33,282 nt of DNA, taken from NCBI GenBank assembly GCA_027487675.1, contig JAIYDD010000123.1, positions 1-33,282 on the forward strand, in the 5' to 3' direction. Below are positions 14,276-22,613 of the stretch, piece after piece. A model generated the notes under the pieces. That model was not told the origin of the DNA. It ran no database searches and saw only the letters and a list, made by a program, of their open reading frames with translations. The position numbers and the translations under genes were made by a program. The DNA comes from Acetobacteraceae bacterium (GTDB taxonomy: Bacteria > Pseudomonadota > Alphaproteobacteria > Acetobacterales > Acetobacteraceae). Each line of letters starts with the position of its first letter. Position 1 is the stretch's first letter.

Positions 14276-15288
14276 GCGGCGCGGACTCGCCCTCCCCCGG
14301 GGTTGCGGGGGGGCGCGGCGCTGCCGCGACGCCGCAGGCTGGCCGGGGTGGGGGCTATGCCGACCGCCCCCGCCCACGCCCCCTGCGCATCGCCTTCATG
14401 GGCAGCCCCGACTTCGCCGTCCCCGCCCTGCGCGCCCTGCACCAGGCCGGTCACGACATCGCCGCGGTCTACGCGCAGCCCCCCCGCCCCGCCGGTCGCG
14501 GCCAGAAGGAAACCCCCTGCCCCGTCCACCGCGCCGCGCTCGATCTCGGCCTGGAGGTCCGCACGCCGGCGCGGGTGAAGCGCGACGCGGCGGAACACGC
14601 AGCCTTCGCGGCGCTCGACCTGGATGTCGCGGTGGTCGCCGCCTATGGCCTGATCCTGCCGAAGCCGATGCTGGACGCGCCGCGTCGGGGATGCCTCAAC
14701 ATCCATGCCTCGCTGCTGCCGCGCTGGCGCGGCGCGGGGCCGATCCAGGCGGCGATCCTGGCGGGCGATGCCGAGACCGGCATCACCATCATGCGCATGG
14801 AGGAAGGCCTCGACACCGGGCCGATGCTGCTGGCGGAAGCCACCCCGATCGGCCCGCGCGCGACGACGCCCGAGATCCACGACGCGCTCGCCGCCATCGG
14901 CGCCCGGCTGATCCTGCGCGCGCTGGCCGAACAGCCGCCGGCCACCCCGCAGCCCGAGGCCGGCGTCACCCATGCGCCCAAGATCGCGAAGGAGGACGGG
15001 CGCCTGGACTGGACCCGGCCCGCCGCCGTGCTCGACCGCCGCATCCGGGCGCTGACCCCCTGGCCCGGCTGCTTCTTCGCCCACGGGGCGGAGACGCTGC
15101 GCGTCCACGACGCCATCCCCGAAGCGGGCGAGGGCCCGCCCGGCACGCTGCTCGACGATGCCGGCCTGGTCGCCTGCGGCGCCGGCGCGCTGCGGCTGCT
15201 GCGCCTGCAGCGCGCCGGCCGTGCCGCGCTGCCGGCGGCCGAGTTCCTGCGCGGCCACCCCCTGCCGGCCGGCACGCGGCTGCCCTGA
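14272..15288 (+). CDS. fmt: Methionyl-tRNA formyltransferase with unusual N-terminal extension
   Basis: 338 residues if it starts at the ATG overlapping the def stop. The family normally begins directly at a strand like [16 protein letters not shown], which here starts only at about residue 38. No in-frame ATG, GTG or TTG lies between, so the extension of about 37 Gly/Ala/Pro/Arg-rich residues appears to be translated unless a CTG at the LRIAF boundary is used. The catalytic region is intact: [17 protein letters not shown] with Asn and His, and [17 protein letters not shown] with the catalytic Asp. The C-terminal OB-like tRNA-binding domain (TPWPGCFF...) is complete. It formylates initiator Met-tRNA using 10-formyl-THF. 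The DNA under the extension resembles the REP-like repeats elsewhere in this window. Confidence 0.95.
   Translation: MSGADSPSPGVAGGRGAAATPQAGRGGGYADRPRPRPLRIAFMGSPDFAVPALRALHQAGHDIAAVYAQPPRPAGRGQKETPCPVHRAALDLGLEVRTPARVKRDAAEHAAFAALDLDVAVVAAYGLILPKPMLDAPRRGCLNIHASLLPRWRGAGPIQAAILAGDAETGITIMRMEEGLDTGPMLLAEATPIGPRATTPEIHDALAAIGARLILRALAEQPPATPQPEAGVTHAPKIAKEDGRLDWTRPAAVLDRRIRALTPWPGCFFAHGAETLRVHDAIPEAGEGPPGTLLDDAGLVACGAGALRLLRLQRAGRAALPAAEFLRGHPLPAGTRLP
14288..14355. repeat. REP-like GC-rich hairpin sequence inside the fmt 5' end
   Basis: CCCTCCCCCGGGGTTGCGGGGGG followed by GGCCGGGGTGGGGGC has the same form as the intergenic units at 22614-22700: a C-rich arm, short loop, G-rich arm, then CGGGGTGGGGG. 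Here it lies within coding sequence (fmt residues about 6-28). Confidence 0.4.
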
Positions 15289-15289
15289 C

Positions 15290-16051
15290 ATGCCGCGCTA
15301 CGCGCTGCGGCTGGAATGGGACGGCACGGGCTTCGTCGGCTGGCAGCGCCAGGACAGCGGCCTTTCCATCCAGCAGGTGGTGGAGGAGGCCGCCGCCCCG
15401 CTGAACGGCGGCACCCCGCCGCTGGTCACCGCCGCCGGCCGCACCGATGCCGGGGTGCATGCGGAAGGCATGGTGGCGGACCTGGCGCTCGACCGCGACA
15501 TCGCCCCCGAACGCCTGCGGGAGGCGATCAACGCCCGCACCGTGCCGCACCCCGTCGTCGCGCTCGCCGCCGCGCGCGTGGCGGACGATTTCTCCGCCCG
15601 CTTCGCCTGCACCGGCCGCGCCTATCGCTACCGCATCCTGAACCGCCCCGCCCGCGCGGCGCTGGAGGCGGCGCGCTTCTGGCACATCAAGCGCCCGCTG
15701 GATGCCGCGGCGATGCACCAGGCGGCGCAGGCGCTGCTCGGGCAGCATGATTTCTCCGCCTTCCGCGCCGCCGCCTGCCAGGCGAAGTCGGCGCTGCGCA
15801 CGCTCGACCGCCTGGATGTCGCGCGGATCGGCGAGGAGGTGGTGATCACCGCCGAGGCGCGCAGCTTCCTGCACCACCAGGTGCGCAACCTGGTCGGCAC
15901 GCTGGCCGAGGTGGGCCATGGCCGCCGCGGGACGGGCTGGCCGCGCGCGGTGCTGGACGGGCGGGACCGGACGAAGGCGGGCCAGACCGCGCCGGCCGAG
16001 GGGCTGGTCTTCGTCGCGGCGCGCTACGATGCGGAGATCGGGTGGGAATAG
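15290..16051 (+). CDS. truA: tRNA pseudouridine(38-40) synthase TruA
   Basis: 253 residues, typical size. The start MPRYALRLEWDGTGFVGWQRQ is the classical TruA N-terminus. The catalytic motif AAGRTDAGVHAEG carries the nucleophilic Asp53. FSARFACTGRAYRYRI, HDFSAFRAAACQAKSALRTL and FLHHQVRNLVGTLAEVG are further family blocks. It isomerises uridines 38-40 in tRNA anticodon arms in the cytoplasm. The ATG follows the fmt stop with one intervening base, making def-fmt-truA one operon. It converges with the phosphonate permease gene, leaving 15 bp between the stops. Confidence 0.97.
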   Translation: MPRYALRLEWDGTGFVGWQRQDSGLSIQQVVEEAAAPLNGGTPPLVTAAGRTDAGVHAEGMVADLALDRDIAPERLREAINARTVPHPVVALAAARVADDFSARFACTGRAYRYRILNRPARAALEAARFWHIKRPLDAAAMHQAAQALLGQHDFSAFRAAACQAKSALRTLDRLDVARIGEEVVITAEARSFLHHQVRNLVGTLAEVGHGRRGTGWPRAVLDGRDRTKAGQTAPAEGLVFVAARYDAEIGWE

Positions 16052-16066
16052 CCGGGGCCTGCGCCG

Positions 16067-16885
16067 TCAGATGATGGCGTGGCGCACCCGGGCGGAGAGC
16101 CACTCGCTGACCAGCACGGTGCCCAGGATCAGCACGAAGATCATCGTCACCTGCGGCCAGGCCAGCACGTTGATCGAGGACTGCAGCTGCATCCCGATGC
16201 CGCCGGCGCCGACCAGCCCCAGCACCGTCGCTTCCCGGATGTTGATGTCCCAGCGGAACACGGTCAGGCCCGCGAAGGCCGGCATCACCTGCGGCACGAT
16301 GCCCCAGGCCAGCACCTGCGGGCGGCTGGCGCCGGTGGCGGAGACGGCCTCCACCTGCGTCGCATCGATCTCCTCGATCGCTTCGTAGAGCAGCTTGGCG
16401 ATGAAGCCGACCGAGCGCAGCCCGATCGCCAGGACCCCCGCCAGCATCCCCGGCCCCAGCACGATCACCAGCACGAGCGCCCAGATCAGCGAGTTGATGG
16501 AGCGGCTGGCGACGATGACGAACAGCGCCACCGGCCGCACCAGCAGGCGGGATGGCGTGGTGTTGTGCGCGGCCAGGAAGGCCAGCGGCACGCCGAACAC
16601 CACGGCGAGCACGGTGCCCAGCGTCGCGATGTTCACCGTGTCCCACAAGGGCTTCCACAGCTGCTCCGCATAGGACCAGCGCGGCGGGAACATCCGACCG
16701 ACCAGGTCGGCGCCCTGCGTCGGCGCGTCCCACACGAAGGCCCAGATCGTGCGCTGCGAGATGTATTCGAAGCAGGCGACGGTCAGCGCCACCGCGGCGA
16801 GCCAGCCGGCCCAGACGGCAAGATCGCCGCGCGGCGTGCGCCGCCGCCAGTCCAGCCCGCCATCCGCCCGCGCCGTCACCGCCAT
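16067..16885 (-). CDS. phnE: Phosphonate-type ABC transporter permease PhnE (second copy)
   Basis: 272 residues from the ATG at 16885, which overlaps the stop of the upstream permease (TGATG). A GTG one codon earlier is possible. It is a membrane protein with an N-terminal anchor and a core of about five helices. The EAA-like loop reads IEEIDATQVEAVSATGASRPQVLAWGIVPQ and is followed by [22 protein letters not shown], both diagnostic of PhnE. It would form a heterodimer with the other PhnE (16885-17730). Paired phnE genes are common for phosphonate/phosphite systems. It ends 15 bp from truA, tail to tail. Confidence 0.93.
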   Translation of the reverse strand: MAVTARADGGLDWRRRTPRGDLAVWAGWLAAVALTVACFEYISQRTIWAFVWDAPTQGADLVGRMFPPRWSYAEQLWKPLWDTVNIATLGTVLAVVFGVPLAFLAAHNTTPSRLLVRPVALFVIVASRSINSLIWALVLVIVLGPGMLAGVLAIGLRSVGFIAKLLYEAIEEIDATQVEAVSATGASRPQVLAWGIVPQVMPAFAGLTVFRWDINIREATVLGLVGAGGIGMQLQSSINVLAWPQVTMIFVLILGTVLVSEWLSARVRHAII

Positions 16886-17730
16886 CACTGCACCTTCCTG
16901 CGGATCCAGCTGCTGGAATACTCGCAGGCCAGCACGATCACGATGATGATCAGCAGCACCGCCGCCGCGGTGTCGAACTCGTAGCGGTCGAAGGAGGTGT
17001 TCAGCGTGTCGCCGATGCCGCCCGCGCCGACCAGCCCGAGCACCGCGCTCTCCCGGAAGTTGATGTCGAGGCGGTAGGCCGACAGGCCGATCAGCCGCGG
17101 CCGCACCTGCGGCAGGATGCCCCAGGCGAGCAGTTGGAACCAGGAGGAGCCGGTGGCGCGCACCGCCTCGGCCTGCGCGGCCTCGATGTCCTCGATGTCC
17201 TCGGCCAGCAGCTTCGCCATGAAGCCGATGGTGGCGAAGGACAGCGTCAGCATCCCCGCGAGCGGACCGAAGCCCACCATGGCGACGAAGACGATCGCGA
17301 TGATGATCTCCTGGAAGGTGCGGCTGACGGCGATGATCGCGCGGCAGACCAGGTAGACCGGCAGCGGCGCCAGGTTGCGCGAGGCGCCGAGTGCCACGGG
17401 AATCGACAGGGCGATGCCGATGACGGTGGAGACCACCGTCATCGTCAGGCTCTCCATCAGCCCTTCAAGGATGTCGTCTCCCTTGGAGGTGAAGTCGGGC
17501 GGGAAGAAGCCGGACAGGAAGCGCAGGCCGCGCTCCAGCCCCTCCGCCGCGCGGGCCCAGTTCACCTCGAGGGTGCCGAAGGCCAGCACCGCATAGGCCA
17601 GCGCGCCGAGATAGACGGCGTAGCGCAGCCAGGGGGCCGCGATCAGCGGCGGCGGGCGCCAGGCGCGCGCCGCGGCGGCGGCATCGAAGCCGGTCTTGCC
17701 GCGGGCGGGGAGGCTGGCGGCCGCGCTCAC
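16885..17730 (-). CDS. phnE: Phosphonate-type ABC transporter permease PhnE (first copy)
   Basis: 281 residues from a GTG at 17730 overlapping the phnC stop (GTGA). After a basic, Ala-rich cytoplasmic tail there is a first membrane helix ([22 protein letters not shown]), a periplasmic segment with GFFPPDF, and the permease core. The EAA loop is [30 protein letters not shown], followed by [25 protein letters not shown]. It differs enough from the downstream PhnE to be an old duplication rather than a recent copy. The two together would form the membrane channel for the PhnC/PhnD system. Confidence 0.93.
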   Translation of the reverse strand: MSAAASLPARGKTGFDAAAAARAWRPPPLIAAPWLRYAVYLGALAYAVLAFGTLEVNWARAAEGLERGLRFLSGFFPPDFTSKGDDILEGLMESLTMTVVSTVIGIALSIPVALGASRNLAPLPVYLVCRAIIAVSRTFQEIIIAIVFVAMVGFGPLAGMLTLSFATIGFMAKLLAEDIEDIEAAQAEAVRATGSSWFQLLAWGILPQVRPRLIGLSAYRLDINFRESAVLGLVGAGGIGDTLNTSFDRYEFDTAAAVLLIIIVIVLACEYSSSWIRRKVQ

Positions 17731-18551
17731 GCCGCGGCCTCCTCCATCTCGTCCTCGTCGGCGCGGCGGATGGTCTGCGACCAGTCCTCCTCGCCATAGA
17801 TCGCGGTCAGCGCCTCGGCGCCCAGCGCCTCCGCCGGGCCGTCGAAGACGATGCGGCCGGCGCGCAGCCCGACGATGCGGCGGGCGAATTGCCGGGCCAG
17901 CGCCACGTCGTGGATGTTGATGATCGCGGCCAGCCCGTGCTCCTCGCAGAGCTCCACCAGCAGGCGCATGATCTGCCGGCTGGTCTTGGGATCGAGGCTC
18001 GCCGTCGGCTCATCCACCAGCAGCAGCGCCGGTTCCTGCATCAGTGCGCGGAGGATGCCCACGCGCTGGCGCTGCCCGCCGGACAGCGCGTCGGCGCGCT
18101 TGTCGGCCATCTGCGCCAGGCCGACGCGGTCCAGCAGGCGGAAGGCCTGCTCGATGTCGCGGCGCGGGAAGCGGCGGAACCAGGACGCCCAGAAGCCGGT
18201 GTAGCCCAGCCGGCCGGAGAGCACATTCTCCATCACCGTCAGGCGCTCCACCAGCGCGTATTCCTGGAAGATCATGCCCATCCGGCGCCGCGCCCGGCGC
18301 AGCGCGCCGGCGCCGAGGCCGGTGATCTCCTGCCCGTCCAGCACCACCCGCCCGGCGGTCGGCTCCACCAGGCGGTTGACGCAGCGGATCAGCGTGGACT
18401 TGCCGGCGCCCGAAGGGCCGATCAGCGCCATCACCTGCCCCGGCGGGACGGCGAGGTCCACGCCGTCCAGCGCCAGGTCGCCGGTGGGGTAGCGCTTGCT
18501 CAGCCCCTTGATGCGCAGCAGGGCGCCGTCGCCGGCCTCGTCACCGCGCAT
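17727..18551 (-). CDS. phnC: Phosphonate-type ABC transporter ATPase PhnC
   Basis: 274 residues. Walker [10 protein letters not shown] is at 45-53, the Q-loop is [17 protein letters not shown] (wording typical of PhnC), the signature is [15 protein letters not shown], Walker B is [12 protein letters not shown], and the H-loop is [10 protein letters not shown]. The segment [21 protein letters not shown] between Q-loop and signature is the PhnC-specific insert. It would power import of phosphonate, phosphite or a related compound through the two PhnE permeases encoded downstream. The N-terminal ten residues are variable. The binding protein gene lies 18 bp upstream. Confidence 0.95.
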   Translation of the reverse strand: MRGDEAGDGALLRIKGLSKRYPTGDLALDGVDLAVPPGQVMALIGPSGAGKSTLIRCVNRLVEPTAGRVVLDGQEITGLGAGALRRARRRMGMIFQEYALVERLTVMENVLSGRLGYTGFWASWFRRFPRRDIEQAFRLLDRVGLAQMADKRADALSGGQRQRVGILRALMQEPALLLVDEPTASLDPKTSRQIMRLLVELCEEHGLAAIINIHDVALARQFARRIVGLRAGRIVFDGPAEALGAEALTAIYGEEDWSQTIRRADEDEMEEAAA

Positions 18552-18569
18552 CGACGGCGCCCTCCCGGC

Positions 18570-19550
18570 TCAGCGGCACGCGTAGGAGACGTTCATCGCC
18601 TGGTCGATCTGGCGGATCACCTCCCAGTGCTGGCGGTAGGTGATCGGGATGAACTTCTCCTGCGGCGGCTGGCTCTTGCGGAATTCGTCGAGCAGCGCGC
18701 TGCCTTCCCAGTTGAAGGAGAAGAAGGCGTTGCGGATCCGCTCCGCCAGCTCGGGCCGCAGGTTGTGCGCATGGCCGTAGCCGGTGGTCGGGAAGGTCTG
18801 GCTGCGGTAGATCGTGCGGATCTGGTCCTGCCGGACCGCGTTGCGCGCGATCATGCGCGCCATCACCGAATTGGCGATCGCCGCGGCGTCGTAGTCGCGG
18901 TTGGCCACACCGATGATGCTGTTGTCGTGGCGGCCGGAGAAGGCGGTGCGGAAGTCGCGCCCGGCCACCATGCCGAACTGGCTCTCCAGCAGGGCCGACG
19001 GCGCCTTGAAGCCGGAATTCGACGTCTCGGAGGTGAAGGCGATGGTGCGGCCGCGCAGGTCCTCGATGCGCTGTACCGGGCTGCCCGCGGGGACGATGAT
19101 CTCCATCTCGTAGCCGAAGGCGTTGTCGCGGCTGGCCATCATCGCGAAGGGCACGAAGCCGGCGCAGTTCACCGCCAGCGGATTGGAGCCGGTGTTGAAG
19201 CCCGCGATGTGCAGGCGGCCGGCGCGCATCGCCTCGATCTGCGCGGCGTTGGACTGCACGCTGAAGAACTGCACGCGCTTGCCCGTCTCCCGCGCCAGGT
19301 GCTCCATGAAGCCTTCCCAGACGCGGCGATAGACGGCGGGGTCCTCGACCGGCGTGTAGGCGAAGATCAGCACCGACGGGTCGACCAGGTCGCGCGGGTT
19401 CGTCGGCACGTCGGCGACCAGGTCGCCGTCGCGGTCGCAGAAGCGGGCGTCCAGCGCGCCGCGCGGGCAGTCGGTGCCCTGGGCCGCGGCAGGGGCGCCG
19501 AAGCCCGCCATCAGCGCCATGACACCCAGTGCGAAGAGGCGTCGCAGCAT
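18570..19550 (-). CDS. phnD: Periplasmic phosphonate/phosphite-type binding protein PhnD
   Basis: 326 residues from the ATG at 19550, where GGGAGAG sits 6 nt upstream. A TTG two codons earlier would be too close to that site. The signal peptide MLRRLFALGVMALMAGFGAPAAAQG is probably cut after AAA. The mature protein begins with a segment holding two Cys (CPRGALDARFC) and DRDGDLVAD, which resembles a Ca-binding D-x-D-G-D-x-x-x-D loop, before the normal PhnD fold starts at LIFAYTPVEDP. The ligand-pocket regions AGRLHIAGFNTGSNPL, TIAFTSETSNSGFKAP and RDYDAAAIANSV are clear. The ligand could be phosphonate, phosphite or phosphate ester. No C-P lyase or phosphonatase is in the window, so the substrate remains open. 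Confidence 0.93.
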   Translation of the reverse strand: MLRRLFALGVMALMAGFGAPAAAQGTDCPRGALDARFCDRDGDLVADVPTNPRDLVDPSVLIFAYTPVEDPAVYRRVWEGFMEHLARETGKRVQFFSVQSNAAQIEAMRAGRLHIAGFNTGSNPLAVNCAGFVPFAMMASRDNAFGYEMEIIVPAGSPVQRIEDLRGRTIAFTSETSNSGFKAPSALLESQFGMVAGRDFRTAFSGRHDNSIIGVANRDYDAAAIANSVMARMIARNAVRQDQIRTIYRSQTFPTTGYGHAHNLRPELAERIRNAFFSFNWEGSALLDEFRKSQPPQEKFIPITYRQHWEVIRQIDQAMNVSYACR

Positions 19551-19611
19551 GTCCAACTCTCCCGGTTGTTGGTGGTGGCGCGTCGCCTAGCGAAGCCAGG
19601 GGCCGAAGTCT

Positions 19612-19629
19612 GTTACAGCCGCGTGAAAA
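19612..19629 (-). promoter_or_regulatory. Candidate Pho box upstream of phnD
   Basis: On the minus strand TTTTCAC-GCGG-CTGTAAC gives two 7-mers with exactly the 4-nt spacing of PhoB sites (consensus CTGTCAC-N4-CTGTCAC). The first matches 5 of 7 and the second 6 of 7. It is 62-79 nt before the phnD ATG, a fitting distance for a PhoB-activated promoter. No good -10 was recognised. PhoB activation under phosphate starvation is inferred. Confidence 0.5.
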
Positions 19630-19747
19630 TAACCAGTCCTTCATCCGTCGCTGCAACGTCCCGGGGCGCGGATGCGTGGCGCGCCGCGGGACTGGGCCGG
19701 GCCGCCGGCCGGATCGCATTCTCGTGAGCGGGGCGCGCCCCGCCGGC

Positions 19748-20794
19748 TCAGCCCGGCAGCGCCAGCCCGAACCGCGCGCCCAGCTTCGCCAGCGCCGGCG
19801 GGACGGAAGGATGCAGCGCCACCCCCTCCGCCAGCTGCTTCGCCCGCAGCGCCATCGCCCGGTCCCCCGGCAGCCGCGCCGCGTCGAAGCCCGGCCGCGC
19901 CGGGTTCCCGCGCACCGCGCCGGCCATCCAGGCGCCCTCGGCCAGGAAGTGTGTCGCGCCCGCGAACTTCGCCGGGTCCAGCACCAGCACGAAGACGCTC
20001 GCCCCCCAGCCGGTGGTCCCCTCGGCCCGGCCATGCCCGGCGAGCCCGCTGGTCAGCGCCTCCACCAGCAGCCCGAGCGCAAAACCCTTGTGCCCGGCAT
20101 CAAGCCCCCCGAGCGGCAGCAGCGTGCCGCCCGGCTCGGTGAAGAAGGCGTTCGGGTCGTCGGTCGGGGTGCCCTCGGCGTCCAGCAGCCAGGGTCCGGG
20201 AAAGCGCGTGCCCTCCGCCCGGCGCCGCCCAGTCATGCCGTTGGTCGTGATGGACATGGACACGTCGAGGATCACCGGCCCTTCCGGCGTCGGCCAGGCG
20301 GCGGCCACCGGATTGGGCGTGATGATCCGCCGCGTGCCGCCCCAGGGCGCGACGGAGGCCGTCGCCGGGTCGGAACACGCCAGCACCAGCAGCTTCCCCG
20401 CCGCCGCCACCGCCGGCCCATAGGCCGCCAGGCACCCGATATGATGGCTGCGCCCGATCGTCACGCAGCCCAGGCCGACGGCCTCCGCCATGGCGGAGGC
20501 CCGCGCGATGGCCCGCCGCGTCAGCCAGGGCCCGGGCAGGCGCCGCCCGTCCCAGGTCTCGGCGACCGGGGTGGCGGAAACCATGTCGGGCTCGCCCGCA
20601 GCCGCCATGCCGCCGGCGGCCAGGCTGTCGAGATAGGGCGCCAGCAGCGCCAGGCCATGCGTGTCATGGCCCATCAGGTCGCCCTCCAGCAGCACCTCCG
20701 CCACGTCGCGGGCCATGGCGGGCGGCAGGCCGGCCGCCTCCGCGCAGGCGGTGGCGAAGCCGAGCAGCGCGGCGGCGTCGTGGCGCGATGTCAT
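19748..20794 (-). CDS. Malate/L-lactate dehydrogenase family (Ldh_2) NAD(P)-dependent oxidoreductase
   Basis: 348 residues, the usual length for the family that includes malate, ureidoglycolate, 2,3-diketogulonate and Delta1-piperideine/pyrroline-2-carboxylate (DpkA-type) reductases. Motifs seen are DLMGHDTHGLALL near residue 40 (catalytic His region), GRSHHIGCLAAYGP, NPVAAAWPTPEGPVILDVSMS and LGGLDAGHKGFALGLLVEALTSGLAG near the C-terminus, which contacts NAD(P). It is a cytoplasmic homodimer in characterised relatives. The substrate cannot be assigned by sequence reading. A reductase of cyclic imino acids is one option in view of the proposed D-hydroxyproline-type cluster 7 kb away, but that link is weak. 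It lies downstream of the dap genes in the same direction. Confidence 0.88.
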   Translation of the reverse strand: MTSRHDAAALLGFATACAEAAGLPPAMARDVAEVLLEGDLMGHDTHGLALLAPYLDSLAAGGMAAAGEPDMVSATPVAETWDGRRLPGPWLTRRAIARASAMAEAVGLGCVTIGRSHHIGCLAAYGPAVAAAGKLLVLACSDPATASVAPWGGTRRIITPNPVAAAWPTPEGPVILDVSMSITTNGMTGRRRAEGTRFPGPWLLDAEGTPTDDPNAFFTEPGGTLLPLGGLDAGHKGFALGLLVEALTSGLAGHGRAEGTTGWGASVFVLVLDPAKFAGATHFLAEGAWMAGAVRGNPARPGFDAARLPGDRAMALRAKQLAEGVALHPSVPPALAKLGARFGLALPG

Positions 20795-20839
20795 GGCGGA
20801 AGGGCCTCTTGCCGGTTGCGGGGCGACGGGGAGCGATCG

Positions 20840-21430
20840 TCAGCCGATCGACAGGCGCTGGATCACGCTGCCCAGGAACAGCGCCAGCAGCAGGTCGATG
20901 CCGACCAGCGCCGCCGCCTGGCGGCCATCCGCGCCCAGCGCATGCCGGGCGACGAACCATTCCAGCCACACCGCATAGGCCAGGCCGGCGAGGGACAGAA
21001 CCTGCGCCAGCGCGAGCGGCAGGCCCAGCAGCCCGGGCAGGGTCAGGACCACCAGCACCAGGTACTGCACGACGTTCGTCCAGTTCCAGGCGGCCAGGAA
21101 GCGCGGCCAGGCGGCTTCCCGCCCCCACATCCGCGCCAGCGGCAGGGAGGCCAGCGCGAAGCCCGCCCAGGCGACCACATAGCCCAGCAGCTCGGCCGAC
21201 AGGCCGCGCAGCACGCCGCCGGCCGGATCGTCATTCGCCGCCCAGGCGAGCAGGCGCAGCGCCAGGAAGGCCGGCAGGCAGATCGCCGCCGCCCAGAAGG
21301 ACCGCCAGGCGCCTTCCGGCGTGTCCTCGATGTAGGCGAGCCCCTCCACGCGGCCGCGGCCGAGCAGCGAGGCGCCGATCAGCCCGCCGGCGATCGTCCG
21401 TTGCAGGCCCGTGGGCTGGGATCCGCTCAG
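20840..21430 (-). CDS. Integral membrane protein of unknown function; start uncertain
   Basis: Up to 196 residues with about four to five hydrophobic segments: AAAICLPAFLALRLLAW, LLGYVVAWAGFALASLPL, VVQYLVLVVLTLPGLLGLPLAL, LAGLAYAVWLEWFVARH and ALVGIDLLLALFLGSVI. No known transporter or enzyme motif is seen. The soluble start (GRVEGLAYIEDTPEGAWRSF) looks conserved in character, so the gene must begin before it. No ATG, GTG or TTG lies between that segment and the dapE stop except a GTG at 21349 that would cut into it. A CTG at 21430 overlaps the dapE stop (CTGA) and has GGAAGAGG about 7 nt upstream. I annotate that one with caution. The coupling to dapE suggests co-expression, not shared function. 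Confidence 0.65.
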   Translation of the reverse strand: MSGSQPTGLQRTIAGGLIGASLLGRGRVEGLAYIEDTPEGAWRSFWAAAICLPAFLALRLLAWAANDDPAGGVLRGLSAELLGYVVAWAGFALASLPLARMWGREAAWPRFLAAWNWTNVVQYLVLVVLTLPGLLGLPLALAQVLSLAGLAYAVWLEWFVARHALGADGRQAAALVGIDLLLALFLGSVIQRLSIG

Positions 21431-22566
21431 CGCAGCACCTCTTCCAGGATGGCGCGATAGGCGCCGGCAAGCCGCCGCAGTTCCTCCACCGGCGCGCGTT
21501 CGTCCACCTGGTGCGGCGTCTCGCCCACAGCGCCGAACTCCGCCACCGGGCAGTAGCGCGCGATGAAGCGGGCATCGGAGGTGCCGCCGCCGGTGTCCAG
21601 CGCCGGCGTCACGCCCGTGCTGCGCGCGACGGCGCGCGACAGCGCGTCCACGAAGGGACCGGGCCGGGTGAGAAAGCTCTCGCCCGAGCATTCGGTGCGC
21701 AGCGTGTAGCGGCAGCCGGCGGCGCGGAAGGCGGCGTGCAGGCGCTCCGTCAGGGCCGCGCTGGTGTGGTGGTCGTTGAAGCGGATGTTGAGCATCGCCT
21801 GCGCCACCGCCGGGATGACGTTGCTGGTCCGGTTGCCGACGTCGAAGCCGGTCACCTGCAGCGTCGAGGGCGGGAAATGCGCGCTGCCATTGTCGAGCGG
21901 CGCCGCCAGAAGCGGCCCGAGGGCCGCGACCAGCCGGTGGATCGGGTTGTCGGCGCCGGCCGGATAGGCGCTGTGGCCCTGCTTGCCCTCCACCGTCACC
22001 CAGCCGTTCAGGCTGCCGCGCCGGCCGATCTTGATGGTGTCGCCGAGCGCCCTTCGGCTGGTCGGCTCCCCCACCAGCGCCATGTCGGGGACCTGCCCGT
22101 TGGCCGCCATCCATTCCAGCACCTTGGCGGTGCCGTCGATGCTGCGCGCCTCCTCGTCGCCGGTGATCAGCAGCGAGATGGAGCCCTTGTGGTCCGGGTT
22201 GGCGGCCAGGAAGTCCGCCAGCCCGGCGACGAAGGCGGCGATGCCGCCCTTCATGTCGCAGGCGCCGCGGCCATAGAGGATGCCGTCGCGCACCACGCCC
22301 GCGAAGGGGTCGTCGCGCCAGGAAGCCGGGTCGCCGGGCGGCACCACGTCGGTGTGGCCCGCATAGCAGAAATGGGGCGCGCCGCTGCCGCGCCTCGCAA
22401 AGAGGTTGTCCACCCGGTAGTCGTCGGGGCCGAAGGGCAGCCGCGTGCAGGCGAAGCCGAGTTCCTCCAGCGCCCGCTGCACAACGTCCAGCGCGCCGTC
22501 ACCGGCGGGCGTCACGGACCGGCAGCGGATCAGCGCCTGGGCCAGCGGGATCGGGTCGGTGCTCAT
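21427..22566 (-). CDS. dapE: Succinyl-diaminopimelate desuccinylase
   Basis: 379 residues, standard for DapE. Metal ligands are visible in the expected order: His in YAGHTDVVPPGD, the bridging Asp in YGRGACDMKGG, the catalytic Glu pair in GDEEARSIDG, Glu in ALVGEPTS, and a C-terminal His in GETPHQVDE. The dimerisation domain contains IGRRGSLNGWVTVEGKQGHSAYP, typical of M20 peptidases. It hydrolyses N-succinyl-LL-diaminopimelate to LL-diaminopimelate and succinate in lysine and peptidoglycan biosynthesis. The next upstream gene is dapD, the succinylase two steps earlier in the same pathway. The ATG at 22566 (MSTDPIPLAQALIRCRSVTP) matches the family start. Confidence 0.96.
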   Translation of the reverse strand: MSTDPIPLAQALIRCRSVTPAGDGALDVVQRALEELGFACTRLPFGPDDYRVDNLFARRGSGAPHFCYAGHTDVVPPGDPASWRDDPFAGVVRDGILYGRGACDMKGGIAAFVAGLADFLAANPDHKGSISLLITGDEEARSIDGTAKVLEWMAANGQVPDMALVGEPTSRRALGDTIKIGRRGSLNGWVTVEGKQGHSAYPAGADNPIHRLVAALGPLLAAPLDNGSAHFPPSTLQVTGFDVGNRTSNVIPAVAQAMLNIRFNDHHTSAALTERLHAAFRAAGCRYTLRTECSGESFLTRPGPFVDALSRAVARSTGVTPALDTGGGTSDARFIARYCPVAEFGAVGETPHQVDERAPVEELRRLAGAYRAILEEVLR

Positions 22567-22613
22567 GTCCGGTGTCGCGGCCCTGCATCCCCCGGCCCCG
22601 CCTGGCGGCGCTG

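Noticed and set aside
13447-15291. A 614-codon minus-strand open frame opposite def and fmt
   Set aside because: It is a shadow of def/fmt, whose catalytic motifs are unmistakable on the plus strand.
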